A stretch of DNA of 39,068 nucleotides from Phoronis ovalis. Lineage: Eukaryota > Phoronida > Phoronidae. Position 1 is the first letter of the stretch. Every line of letters starts with the position of its first letter. Below the pieces are notes generated by a model. The model searched no databases. It was not told the origin of the DNA and worked only from the letters and a program-made list of their open reading frames with translations. The DNA lies in assembly GCA_028565635.1 (NCBI GenBank), contig JAOXYB010096937.1:1-39068 (forward strand), in the 5' to 3' direction. Positions 24,501 to 35,960 of this stretch are shown piece after piece. The position numbers and the translations under genes are program-made.

Positions 24501-27500
24501 CTACTATTTATCAATAAAATTCTTTTCATGTTTGTTTAAGATTGATTATACAAAATATACTTAATTGGTAGAAAGCCATTTTCAGGAACAAACAGCATAT
24601 TTTGAAAATATGCAGATTTATTATTTTACTGTAAATATAAAAAAAAGTTTCCACAGTTTGTCTATTTTTAATAATAAAAGATTGTCATCACTCAAATAAT
24701 CATAAATTATTGTATACTAATAATTTCTTAATAACAAAGTGTCAAGTATGCTGCCGAGTTTCATTAAAAATTTCTCATATAAAAATATGAAGCTTTCAAC
24801 TGACTATATTTGAAGGTTTGCCTCACTTCGATGGGCAATTAACGATATTAGTATTTATAGTTATGATTGCACTGTCATAGCTGTGCTTGGTATCCAGGTT
24901 GATAACAAAATTGCAAGCTTCAGCTTGATAATTTACTGTATTTTTCTTGTTGAATAGATAGGCATTTTTTGCATAATATAGCTAGTACTTATATACACAT
25001 CTATAGGGAATTTACCAAAAAATACAAATATTTGGACGCAATATTTTATTGCTATAACTGTTTGACAAAATATTGCCAGAGTGCGCAACTATCTGTATTT
25101 TGTATGGTATTGTTTCTTTTTGAATTTTTGTGTACGAACTCATTTTTTTATTTTTCAGAATTCTGCTTCAGATGTAGAACACATGTTAGCGAGAAATATC
25201 ACTACAAAAAACGCCCCTTTTGGGACAATAGATACTCCAAAGGTTCGAGTGAAAATAGTCGGAGGGAAACCAATCCACGTAATTGATCATAATAAATCAG
25301 ACTCTGACAGGTATGTTCACAACTTTGATCATCTGAGGATGAGTTTTATCATGTCCCATGTAATCTATAAAGCTATTATGCTGCTTGATTTAAAGGCAAA
25401 TACTTAGGTACATAGTAACAATTGTACCTATTTTTCCCAGTTTACATAGATTACTAGTAGTGATGTCATTACATGATCATTGTATTGTATGTAAATTCAA
25501 AAAAAAATGAATGTGAATAATTGTATAATGATGCAGTGTCAGTTATGAACATGATGAGGATGAAGATCAATATATGTTTTTTTCTACTTTATGATGTATT
25601 ACATTCATGATGCATACACACTACTAAACACTTAAAAGTGACAATACAAAATTGTGTAAACAAACAGTTTGAAAGTTTGATATGTTCAAAACATAAATGT
25701 TTAAGTTTCTTAATCTGCCAGATTTGTACATCTTAAACAAGACAGTACAAAATCTGTTTAACTTGTAGGAAAAAAGTCTCAAATATTGACCATTTAACAT
25801 TAAACTCTGTTACTCTGCCAGATGAGAGATTTTAATGTATAGCATTAAAATCCTATAACAAGGTTACAGCTTGCAGTAAATAAATTTTTCATGGCTGTTT
25901 TAATTCATTCATGAAAGTATTTGGGCTTTGCTTCAGGATAAAATGTTCATATAAATATGTTGAAAGTCTGCTATCTTTTTTTTCCGCAATTCTCCATATA
26001 GCAAATGGAAGTTAAAATGTGCCCACCCTTAATTATTCTAAACCAAAGTGATATCATATGTTTAATAATTATATAGACAACTAATTTGGGAAAACAAGGC
26101 AAAAACAGATGTGTACAAAGCAAGTTTGTAAAACCTTATTTTTTTCTTTTACAATGTTAAAACATTGGAACCAATAAACCAATATTGCTCACTAATCTCT
26201 TTCTTCTTAACAACTTTAAAATTTAAATAAAAAGTATACAATATTTATGAGTATTTTTCCTTGAGTGTTTGCTTTTGCATGTATTAGTTTTTATGAACTG
26301 CTCTTACAAGTCTATCAATCGTTCTAAGTAGGCAGGTAATACAAAGTTTATTTGACTTGCTCCTAAATGTCATCCCAAACAAAACTTATCTTCTTCAGGG
26401 TCCAAAATACCTCTATTCACCACCTTTGTGACTGCTAGTTTCAAATTTAAAAAAAAAATAATGCACTTTTAAGTTATAGTATAAACAGTATAATGCCTGA
26501 ATTAAGGATCTCATTGAGCATCCAAACAAATTTAGTAAATGTTCTGCTGAATGCCATCAAAATATAATGGTACAATGATAACAGGCATAAAAGGCTATTC
26601 TCCAATATTTGTGTTGCTGGACTCCTGCTTGGTAACCATTCTGTTGATACTGTTGATAGTGTATGTCAACAGAAAGGGTCATTAGTTTTGGACAAACTGT
26701 AAGAAAAAAAACCATGATGGATGATGTTACTTTACCTTATAGTGACTACATGAACTTGGGGTAAGAAGTATTTATTTTTTGCTGGGGTAGGATTTTTATT
26801 ACTATAATAGTTTTATCTTTATCATCAATACAAGCTTTTCAGTTCATGTATCGGTGTAATTAAAGTTATATATAACACTACGCAGTGTTAAACGAATGGC
26901 ACTATATATTGCGGATTGGTCTTTCATGGCAAATGTAGCAGGAATCCTGATTATTAAAAGTTGCGGGAATTTATTTCTTTTAACAAAAAATTTCTACCTT
27001 GTAAGTTTGCAGTTAAAGAATATAAATGTTGATGTTATCTTTTATGCTTTTGGAAGTGGCTTATATATCTGGTCAAGAGTAATAGTGAAGAATGATATGG
27101 ATTTTAAACATAAATAAAGTGACAGCCAAGCAACTATTTGCCTTATTTAAGTAAACAATCTAACTGGACAGAGGCCATACTATTGACTCATCATGTGTTG
27201 TGTGTAAACAGTTTGTTAGTTGTATCTAGGACTAGTTTCTTATATCCATTTTTTCGTTGTTTTCTTACCATGGTAACATCTTCATTATTTTGAAATTGTT
27301 CCAGTTGGTTGACACTGTTAAAAAACAGTCACTTCTGTGTTGTGATTGTTACTATACTGTGATTTTATTTGAAAAGTTGAATGTTTTACCAGTCCTGTAG
27401 TACTTGATTTTGTTGAAACTGTTTGCATATGGATTCCAAAATCCACCAAAAAGTCAGATATAAAGAAATTAGATAAATTGTAAATGTGGAAACAATAAAT

Positions 27501-30500
27501 TCCTTAAAAACAGTCAGTTTAACCTATTAAATGTATTAAGTTCATCAGTAGAACTCTGATTTTGGACTCATGCATATAAGTATATTTCTTTTTGGAACTA
27601 TAAACGTATTATTAAATTTTGAGCGATTAAATGAAAATTTACCGTTACCTATCTGATGATTATGTAATCACAAGGAGATCATTTTGGTAAAATCTTACTT
27701 TTTTGAAAAGATTATAATTTCAAAAAAAAAATTTAGCTCCAATGCTCCTGTATAGTTATAAAGCTGAAACTTACGTGAATTAACTTCATATATAGATCGA
27801 GGTCTCTAAATCTGTGTCTCAGATTTTTTAAATTTTGCTTTATTCAAAATTCAACAGCCAGAACACTTTTCATTTTTTTCTGACATCTGTATATTTAGAA
27901 GCACATCTTTTACAAGCAAACTAAAATCTGAGACAAATTATTGGGGATCCCTACTGGAAGTAAATTTTGGCCAAGTTTCAACTTTGTATCTGTAGAGATG
28001 TTGGATTTATATTTGTTGAAGATTGTGTTTGAAAATAGTGAGTTTTCACCCTAAATGGCCTCCATGCTGATTAATTTAGATAATCATGTGAAAGACAGGT
28101 AAAGTAATAGAATTTTCCCAACTATTATATATTAAGTATCTTTCCAAAAATGTATCTTTTAATATCGAAATACCCAAAATTTAAGCTTTAATTTATGATT
28201 ATTAAGAAGTATGAATATATAAGGTTTGCTCCAAGCAATATTTGACAGCTCAAACTGTACATATAAAGCATGAATAAGTTATCCAAACAGGACTAGCCAC
28301 TTTTATCAATGTGCCACTGATTTATCATTATCAGACATTGTTAATGTTATTCCTTCTTTCAGTACTGGCAATGTCTCAAGAGAACAATCACGGGCAGCCA
28401 CAGTTCACTTAAACCCTTTGACTGAAAAGCCAAATGAATTTAATCCCAATGATTTGACAGAGAAGAAGCACTGGGGATTTGTCAGTGCTCAACAGGTGAG
28501 AGAATATGATTCTGACAACAAGGTCGTGAAATCATAAGGTGATATGGTAAATCACATATTCCACTAAAATTTTTATATGATTGTATATTTTTTACTTACA
28601 GTTAATGTGCAATGAATATAGTGAAAGCTGTATGTAACATAATATCATTTTTTTTAAATAATCTCAAATGATTTGTTAACAAATTATACAATTTAATGCA
28701 AAGTACTCTGGAGCATAAAAAAAGGTAACTGTGATCATTCGTATTTTCTAAAGAGGGTCAGAAAGAGGCGAGTCAAGCACTTTGATTGTTTTCCAGTTAG
28801 CACCATTAGAAGTAATATGGATCAAGGATATTTCTAAATTCTTATTAAAATAATTAAACTGCAAACGAATCAAGACGAATTTCTAAAGTTTCTGACTACA
28901 ATTCACAGGCATATTTTGGTAGTTTCAGAAATCACGAGTGTCAAAAAGACTCAATCACACATCACAAAAAACCTTTGCAACCTTCTTTTAATGTGTTTTG
29001 TGGTTGTCTTTAAATTTGGTGGGATCATTGTGAAGATATTTTGGTTGCAATAATTTCATTTTTTTAGGACTCTCACAATTCCCATATCCACATTGCACAG
29101 GATAAAAAATTAAACCCACTCAACGTATTACCACCCATTACAAATGGTCATGGACATGACACAAGCAGCTATGGAGACCACAATAATTACAACATGGAGG
29201 AAGAAACCAATTATAATCAGAAATTACCTCAGAACACATATCTTCCTCGAGAACCTCTTAAACTGAGTAAGAAGGAAGAATTACAGTTACTGGACAAAAT
29301 TCATAGAGAATTAATAAAATTTGATGTTAAAAGACTGAAGGATATTTATATGGAATTAACATCGTTTGATAGGCAGTTAACAGGCTGGGTGAATTATCAA
29401 GATTTAACATTTACTTTAATTAGAAAACAGGTAAGTTAATTTATAGCTTGTCGACATAGTAATGGATCCGAACACTATATATATATGTATGTATTGATTT
29501 TCATATGATTTATCAGTTGTACTATACACACATGTTAGGATGTGCGACTGATATATACGATGTGGGCTTTTATTCAATTCAGAACTAGTATTATGAAGGT
29601 ATCAATATGCTTACAAATCAGGCAATATATAAGCATTATTTTAAAAGACAGTTTTCGGTATCTAATTGTTAAAATAATTTTAATTCATTGTTGTTTCTTC
29701 TGCAGATTTATATCAATCCAGACACTTTACGTTTAATAGCTTGCCTGTATGTGTCGCCTAATTATCCAGGGAAAGTGAACTATGAAAAAATATTATCATT
29801 CATCAGTGCTGGTGTGAAAGGCCCGTCACGTCAAACACTGGAAGGGCAAACATCAAGAGAAAGAGAGAGGTTTGTATAGAACACAGCAATAAAATAAATG
29901 TGTCCGCTTTTATTGACATTTTTCGTATAATTATGTTATACTTGTCATTGTTTAACTGCTGTTCCCCAAATCAGTTCTCTACTTACGATATGGTGACCAG
30001 CTTTGCCATATACTTTAACAAATGTTATGTATATAATAGTATCCTAATTCAAATCAGGAATTGTACTGTAACCCCTCTTTATTTGTTAAGTATTAATCTA
30101 ACTTTTAGTTTTGTACAATAATCAGTTGAAAACAATTTCTTATCAAAACGTATTTATTTTCCACAGTCTTCCTCATAATCAACCACAGATTGAAGGTCAA
30201 ACACCAAGAGAACTTGAAAAAGAGAGGTTTGTATAAAACAAAGCAATAAAATGTGTCCCCTTTTATTGATATTTTTCTTAATACATGTTATCCTTTCATT
30301 GTTTTACTGCAGCAGCTGTTCCCCAAACAGTTCTCTACTTACAGTATGGCGACCAACTTTGCAATATACTTTAACAAATTTTATGTAACTATATAATCAA
30401 GTATCCTAATTCAAATCAGCAATTATATTGCTTTCCTTCACTATACCTGTCTACCTGTATCATTGTAGTCTTGTCTTATGCTATAACCCCTCTTTAATTT

Positions 30501-33500
30501 GTTAAGTATTAATCTAACTTTTATTTTTGTACAATAGTCTTGAAAACAATTTCTATTTTCCACAGTCTTCCTCAAAATCAACCATGGATTGATGATACCA
30601 GGTAACTCCTTTGGAACTATCTCTCACCTTAGTCAGTGATATATCTCTTTCCTTTACAAGCACTATTGTATCACTTTTACATTAAAGCGAAAGAGTTAGA
30701 TGTATATCTGTACGTATGTACATGAAATACCTGTATTTCATGTCATGTCATGCACAACATGATTCTCCTAAATTTAGATGCATTTCTGTTTGTGCACTAA
30801 ATAATATCAATAATAACAGAAAGATTGGCATACAGTTCAGATGCTGTCTCTTGTTGTGCTTAGAAAACACTGCCAACAGCTAGATTCTCATTAATTTTAT
30901 TTTTACTGATTTCACTATAAGAACAAAAATTCGTGAAATATCCGTATTTATTTTATTAGTTATTTTTACACTAAGGAAATGATTCTGATACTTTAACATT
31001 CAGGCCATGATTTAGTCACTGTCATTCATTGACTTATGTGTGAAATGCATGAAATTTAATTAAATGCGTTTAATCGTAACATACATCATTTTGGAAAACA
31101 CAGTGGATCTAAATTTGTGCTTAATACTACTTTTTTTACCAGTAAAGGATTATACTGTCTCCCATTGTTTCTTGTGACCAGACCAAATTGTAACTACCGT
31201 GAACTATCTTTGAATTTTTACAAATGGTTAAAAAAGGTTCACTTTTTATTTGCAGAAAAATAAAATCAATTAATATATAACCGAAATTCTCAGACCATAA
31301 CAAAGTATGAGAGTTAGTATCATTTACTTCTAATCTTTAAAGCAGAATTTAGTTCCACTGGGTTTTCCTGTAGGACTCAAATGTGTCATTAATGCTTATT
31401 AAATTTCATGCATATCACATATGAGTTTGAAAATACCACAGTGACATAGCCTGGATGATAAAATTGCAGAAAACACTCATCTATTTTGTGTGAAAAAAAA
31501 TGTAATACAGATTTTTCACAAATTTTTATTTAAAACCGTAACGAGACTGTAGTTTAGTCTTAAATCCTAAACACCGTGTTAGTTAAGTGTTGGTATTTAT
31601 TTGCACTAAACTGTATTTGAATTCATTCACTGTTACCTTGTATGTAACTTGCAACATTTTTGCAACTTACTAGAGTACAATTGCAAGTGTTATTGTAATA
31701 TATCAATATAAAACTTCCATACTAATTTAAAGGAATCATGAAAAAGAAATTGCCACTGTTATTTCTTGAAACATTTAAAATTCTTCATCTATTTATAATC
31801 TTAGACTACTAATCTTTGCTTGACTGTTTTTGGGTGATGTTTGTAGGCGACATCCTAAAGTTCCGATGTTCAAGTCACCTCACGAGGGAATGATTATGCC
31901 ACGCAACCAATGGGAAGGTCCTAATTTGGGATATGAGAACCAAATCACCAAGGAGACATTGCCTCAACATCGTGAGCCATCACCTGTTCAAACATACTCC
32001 TCCCCGCAACAGTCACCAAGGCAACCTTATATATCTCCAAGGGATCAGAAACAGCAAGCAATGTATTATAATCCTATAACTCAGGCAAAACAGTAAGTTT
32101 TAATATCATGTTATATTGTGCTTATCTTATTTGACTGAAATATTGGTCAGCATTTTCATTTTTAATTAATCTGAGAAACAGGATTTCCTTTTTTGTTGCA
32201 GTATAAAAATTAATATAATACCTATTTCGTTGTGTTAAACTTTTTTTTGCTACAACTGTTAACCAGCACTGCACGTTCACTGCTTCCTTGTTTATTCATT
32301 CATTTATTCAATATGTCATTTCACTGCACTTTTTTTGCTTATTTCTTTGCGTAACTATATTTTTATTGTTTTATTTTACCAAACAGAAATACAAGAAGGT
32401 AATTCAACATTAGCATGACTCAAGTCTTCAGTTTGTAGCTTGCATCTTTTAGTTAGTACTTGACTGTCTTATCACTGTTGCTCGATCATGCAATTTCTTG
32501 TTAAGAGTTTTATTTCAACGCTAAATGATGACTGGCAAACACAAGATGTTGTTTTTAAACAATAATTATATTAGCATAATATATTATATCGATCATATTG
32601 ATCATTTAATAGATTGTGTCCGGGATTGTGTGTGTTTATAGTTGTAGTGCAGTTTAATACTTCTGCCACACCTGCATGCTTCAATGGGAAGGTTTTTTCA
32701 AAGTCATGAAATTGGCGATATAGAATTCGAAATAGTTTTGTAAACTTGTATTTCATTAAAAGTGATGTTATGCTGCTCACATGATAACAAGTTGTTGTAA
32801 GGTGGCTCAAGTGTGCTGAATATGGCATTAAACTAATATCTGTTAACCTGTCTAGCCAGCCTGGAAAACTTATGACACTAACTATGGAACAGTGCATGGC
32901 TTGCTTCAATGCTTTGCTTCTTGCTTGAATACATAAGTATGATGCAGGATGATTAATAATTAATTACTGAAACACGAAATTTAACATGCTTCTTAAATAG
33001 GTAACAGATACTAAAGCCAAGCATAGTCCATACTATTGCCTAAGAACTAGCTTTTTCATTCCATATTTTTCAGCTGATCATAAATGAAGGTATGTTGTAT
33101 CTTTTTTTTCTAGTCAACCACTTGGTAACAATGTATTTCATGGTGATCGGGGAGAAGGAAAGCTTTTGAGAATGGTTGAGACTCAAATACAGAATAGCGA
33201 TTTTAATAATAGTGATTTTGAAAAGCTAAGAATGGCTTTCTCTCAGGCTGACAGACAATACAGAAGAACATTTTCTAAAGAACAAGTGAGTATCTATGTT
33301 TAAGAAAAACATAAAATAAATGTAACTTTGGCTTTTTATAATGCAATTTGAATAAATCCATCCGTTTATGTTTCGTACCTTCTCAACTAACGTCTGGGCT
33401 TAACCATAGTCAGTTTTTGTTATGTTCCTTAAATTTAACAAAAGCGAAACAATTACGTCATTAATCCTTTGTTAACCGAGATAAGACTTTCTCTCGATCT

Positions 33501-35740
33501 GCGTGATCCATCGTCGCCTACCGCATTTATTCTATCATTATGACTCATTCTGAATATCGAATAGGTATTGCTTTTTGCTTAGTAGACTATAGATAAACTC
33601 TGGCAGGACACTAGAATGTGTGTGATCGACCCCCTACCCGCTTAGTCCACTGTTGTACCTATTATTAATATTGTATGCTGCAAATTGATTGGTGTCAAGA
33701 CTTTCGTGACACTTTATGTAGAAATAAAGGGATTAGCGTTCTTCAGCTTTTCGAGATAATAAGCAAAAATTGACTATCATGGTTAAGCCAGATGCTAGTT
33801 GAGAAGTTACGGAACACTAATGGATGGATTTATTCAGACTGTTTATAACCAAGCTTATCTCATTATAATATAATAACAGTCTCCTGAGTCAAAGCATTTG
33901 TGTTTATTTTTTTGTTATAAAAATGTTTACTTCTCAATATAATTTCCATAAAATTGAAGTTATGATGTTCAAATAGAGTTGTTAATTTCTAAATAATGTA
34001 CTCACTGGGTTAGTTACTCATTTCAGATAAAACAGCTTTGCTATGCTCACCGCTTACCACTGCAGGAATCCATATTGGATCAGATTGTTGAAAGATGTGA
34101 CAGCAGTCATGATGGCCAATATCAGTAAGCATAATTTATCTGACTAGACTCTACCCAACTGGCTTAAATTCATAGTGAATTTAGACCTCATAACAACATG
34201 TGCCTATAGCTCACATACTACATAGCTGACCTGAGCTGAATCATAAATAAGAAGTCTGTATATTATTTTTATTTCAGTTGGGAACAATTTATTAAATTCT
34301 TGGAGCGTGTTCAGCCCTTGGAAACAGGATTGAGAATTCCTCCCAGTAAGAGGCCAACAGAATATGTAAAGCATTTTCCTGAGCCAGGTCCTAATTGGCC
34401 TTTACCTGAAACAACAAGTTCGCCTCCAGTAGCTCGGGAGACAACACCAGTACACAGACCACATTCACCACAACAGAAATCATATGAGAATGATGCACTG
34501 GAAGTAAGTTGTTATTAGTTATAGAAACCCATGAGAAATCACTGTGGACATTTTACTATCTTGATATGTTTTTTTTGACAGATTTTCAATACTACTATCT
34601 ACAGTACGTGTCAAGTGATGAGAATTCAACTTACCTCAAAAATACTTGGTTTTTACACCCTGGTATCTTACCCCAGCATATTTGCTGAATGCCGTGAAGT
34701 TGTGCTTTAATATGGCCTCAGAGTGATACATCATGCCACTATAAGTAAATAAGGTTAATGCTTCCAACATGTGTTGTTAATAGATGGGTGTACTCAGATT
34801 CAGTAGTACATTTGAGCAATATATGCAAATGTCCCACCCCATCATTGTATATCGGTGAAGGTATCCCTCTGGTGGAGGTGTTTGTTCACTTTTGTTTAAT
34901 TATTCTAGTTTTTATCTGATTAAATATTTCTCTTTGCAGAAATTTCAAACACGCAAAGATTCGCCAGTCAGATATCATGAGGCTGTTGATCCAAATGATT
35001 ACTTGTCAATGAGAAGTCCACGGCAAGATGACCTTGACAGGCTAGACGAGACATTTAAGAGGAGAAAAGAAATAGAAGACATGGAAAAACAAATTCAGCA
35101 ACTGCAGTCAAATTATGAGGTGAGGAGTTTTTTTCATTGTGTTCATTGTATTAATTGTAATCAGCAAAAAATTACACTATTTGCCAGTTATTTTAGTAAA
35201 TTTGTCTTATGTATACTTGTATTTTCATGAAGTTCTTAAATTATATTCATTACAGAAAATTAAAGTGGAAAGTCTTGTAAATAATCAGCAAGAGGAGAAA
35301 GAACCCTGGTTTGATAGATATATGAAATTAGCTGATGCCATTTATAGAAACGATACTGAGAAAAGAGGTGAGGCATATTAAATAATCAAAATAAATATAC
35401 TGTGAAAGCATTGTGATGGAGTGATATCACACTGTTTTGCATTTAGACTCATATTTATTGCACATTTTAAAAACAGTTTGCAAAAAAAAAGATATGCAAA
35501 ATAATTGTTTAGGAATCCAAATTAATTGCCACACGTTGTGTCAATTTGTGATTTACTCTCATTTTAGGTGTGTTAAAATATGATGAGGTTCAATGGTTGA
35601 TAAAAGAATATAATGACGTTTACAATTTGAAAATACCAGAGTCCGTCATTGATACTACTATACAAGGATGTGTTGAGAGAAGTGGCAAAGTTGCCATAGA
35701 ACCATTACTCAAAGCATTGTCTCTCAAAGATTATGATTAA
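21553..35740 (+). CDS. C1orf87: C1orf87 homologue, EF-hand-like protein
   Basis: Fourteen exons: 21553-21573, 25159-25310, 28363-28495, 29068-29430, 29706-29869, 30167-30226, 30566-30601, 31847-32092, 33114-33285, 34027-34124, 34278-34503, 34940-35119, 35256-35367, 35568-35740. The 2136 nt encode 711 aa, longer than human C1orf87 (about 546). Phases agree throughout. The N-terminal VRVKIVGGKPIHVID aligns with human MVKIIGSKHFQYLVE, the middle VNYEKILSFISAG with VNYEKLLWFLNSA, and the C-terminal WFDRYMKLADAIY to IKEYNDVYNL with WIDRFRKLENALY to IHNYNLIYNL. Three helix-loop-helix regions look like EF-hands with imperfect loops. The linker between them is rich in Pro, Gln and Ser. A coiled-coil-like stretch (about 595-620) carries RRKEIEDMEKQIQQLQ. 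The human protein is called carcinoma-related EF-hand protein; I recall ciliated-tissue expression. Molecular function is unknown. Confidence 0.9.
21639..22002. mobile_element. MITE-like element with perfect 8-bp target duplication and minisatellite core
   Basis: Flanked on both sides by GACCTGTC (21631-21638 and 22003-22010), a perfect 8-bp target-site duplication. The ends are inverted: CGGGGGGGTACTCAAG then TTTTTTG on the left, the same after a longer G-run on the right in reverse complement, continuing into AGGGATGTGCCGCGG. The core is a degenerate unit of about 30 bp containing TTTGGATTGCTACC, repeated about eight times. No coding capacity. An 8-bp duplication is compatible with hAT, P or Mutator-type transposases but does not decide between them. 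The AGGGATGTGCCGC terminus resembles a repeat I recall from corals and other invertebrates. Confidence 0.85.
22011..25158. other. Rest of C1orf87 homologue intron 1
   Basis: AT-rich intron without another supported exon. An inverted copy of CTAGGATATATAAAACTCT lies at 23371-23389. The block 23080-23400 is less AT-rich and reads like a degenerate dispersed repeat, with no boundaries that I can set. Confidence 0.5.
25311..28362. other. C1orf87 homologue intron 2
   Basis: A 3-kb AT-rich intron. Flanking exons join in phase 2 without any extra exon. It holds the MITE copy at 27816-27934. The open frame at 26896-27117 has no matching splice sites and is not treated as coding. Confidence 0.6.
27816..27934. 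mobile_element. Short MITE, copy 2
   Basis: Bounded by GTCTCAGATTTT and its exact inverse AAAATCTGAGAC. The inverted similarity probably extends outwards to GATC-containing flanks at about 27793 and 27957. It shares the 24 bases at 27820-27843 with copy 1 (2093-2116), and its interior matches copy 1 in reverse orientation. No coding capacity. Confidence 0.7.
29068..29869 (+). CDS. C1orf87: C1orf87 homologue exons 4-5, first EF-hand-like pair
   Basis: Exon 4 (29068-29430) and exon 5 (29706-29869) join in phase 0. They encode ELQLLDKIHRELIKFDVKR, then a loop-like DRQLTGWVNYQD, then LRLIACLYVSPNYPGKVNYE and KILSFI. The loop lacks acidic residues at positions 3 and 5 and has Asp instead of Glu at 12, so calcium binding is doubtful. 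The end of exon 5 (LEGQTSRERER) is the source of the exon 6 duplication. Confidence 0.9.
29841..30595 (+). repeat. Tandem duplication of an exon-intron-exon segment
   Basis: Copy A (29841-30191) and copy B (30192 to about 30595) are direct repeats. Both begin GAAGG-CAAAC, contain the 3' part of an exon ending GAGAG|GTTTGTATA, a similar intron (shared TTCTCTACTTAC, ATATACTTTAACAAA, TATCCTAATTCAAATCAG, TTAAGTATTAATCTAACTTT) and an acceptor TTTTCCACAG followed by TCTTCCTCA-AATCAACCA. Copy B is longer, mainly through about 55 extra bases mid-intron. Confidence 0.92.
30167..30226 (+). CDS. C1orf87: C1orf87 homologue exon 6, created by tandem duplication
   Basis: This 60-nt phase 2-2 exon encodes SLPHNQPQIEGQTPRELEKE plus a shared Arg. 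Its first half copies the start of exon 7 (SLPQNQPWIDD) and its second half copies the end of exon 5 (EGQTSRERER). It is thus a chimera formed at the junction of the two copies, adding 20 residues in frame. Both splice sites are intact. Confidence 0.85.
30602..31846. other. C1orf87 homologue intron 7
   Basis: AT-rich intron without a further exon or clear repeat. Flanking exons join in phase 2. Confidence 0.6.
32387..32398 (+). CDS. C1orf87: Candidate 12-nt microexon, optional
   Basis: A pyrimidine-rich acceptor ending CCAAACAG is followed by AAATACAAGAAG and a donor GTAATT. The neighbouring exons join in phase 2, and these 12 bases would keep the frame, inserting four residues (the join reads QNTRSQPLG in place of HQPLG). 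The main model does not need it. Confidence 0.35.
33114..34503 (+). CDS. C1orf87: C1orf87 homologue exons 9-11, second EF-hand-like pair
   Basis: Exons 33114-33285, 34027-34124 and 34278-34503 encode FEKLRMAFSQADRQYRRTFS, then KEQIKQLCYAHRLPL, then ILDQIVERCDSSHDGQYHWE and QFIKFLERV. The loop DSSHDGQYHWEQ has D1, S3, D5 and G6 of a canonical EF-hand, but its Glu is at position 11 rather than 12. The rest of exon 11 is a Pro/Thr/Ser-rich linker. Confidence 0.9.
33349..33836. mobile_element. MITE with long terminal inverted repeats in C1orf87 homologue intron 9
   Basis: Left arm 33349-33419 and right arm 33764-33836 are reverse complements over about 70 bp, starting TGAATAAATCCATCC and sharing CTTCTCAACTA, TCTGG and CTTAACCAT. 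Weaker similarity continues inward, with CTAATCCCTTTATT on one side against TTAATCCTTTGTT on the other. The centre is less AT-rich than the intron and codes for nothing recognisable. A target-site duplication could not be made out. Long inverted arms without a gene indicate a non-autonomous DNA transposon. Confidence 0.78.
34940..35740 (+). CDS. C1orf87: C1orf87 homologue exons 12-14, coiled coil and C-terminal EF-hand-like region
   Basis: Exon 12 (34940-35119) has a charged helical stretch LDRLDETFKRRKEIEDMEKQ. Exon 13 (35256-35367) gives EPWFDRYMKLADAIYRND and exon 14 (35568-35740) continues to TEKRGVLKYDEVQWLIKEYN, then ends SLKDYD with TAA at 35738-35740. The loop DTEKRGVLKYDE has D1, G6 and E12 but Arg at position 5. 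This is the segment most similar to human C1orf87. Confidence 0.93.
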
Positions 35741-35960
35741 TGAATGTCTTGCTGTATAGCTGCAAGTGGGCTAGCGATGTATTTAAAATAATGTTTCATC
35801 TGTAATGTACATTATGCAAAGTATTACAACTGAAATGTGGAACACTGCTTTCTAAGATATAGCTGTGTGGTTTGTTTGCCAGTGATTTGATCAGTTATTT
35901 CTTTCAGTTTATAGAAAGTCATACAGAGCTTTAATAAATATTTTCCAAGGAAGTTAATTT
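35741..35960 (+). terminator. C1orf87 homologue 3' UTR with poly(A) signal
   Basis: AATAAA at 35933-35938 lies 193 bases after the stop and is followed by a T-rich stretch, so cleavage near 35955-35960 is likely. Further AATAAA hexamers downstream could give longer transcripts. Confidence 0.6.

Noticed and set aside
24969-25407. Open frames that extend exon 2 of the C1orf87 homologue in both directions
   Set aside because: The part before 25159 is intron with a pyrimidine-rich acceptor at its end, and the part after 25310 follows a GTATGT donor. Only 25159-25310 is supported.
26896-27117. 73-codon plus-strand open frame in intron 2
   Set aside because: The flanking exons already join in phase and the frame has no similarity to C1orf87.
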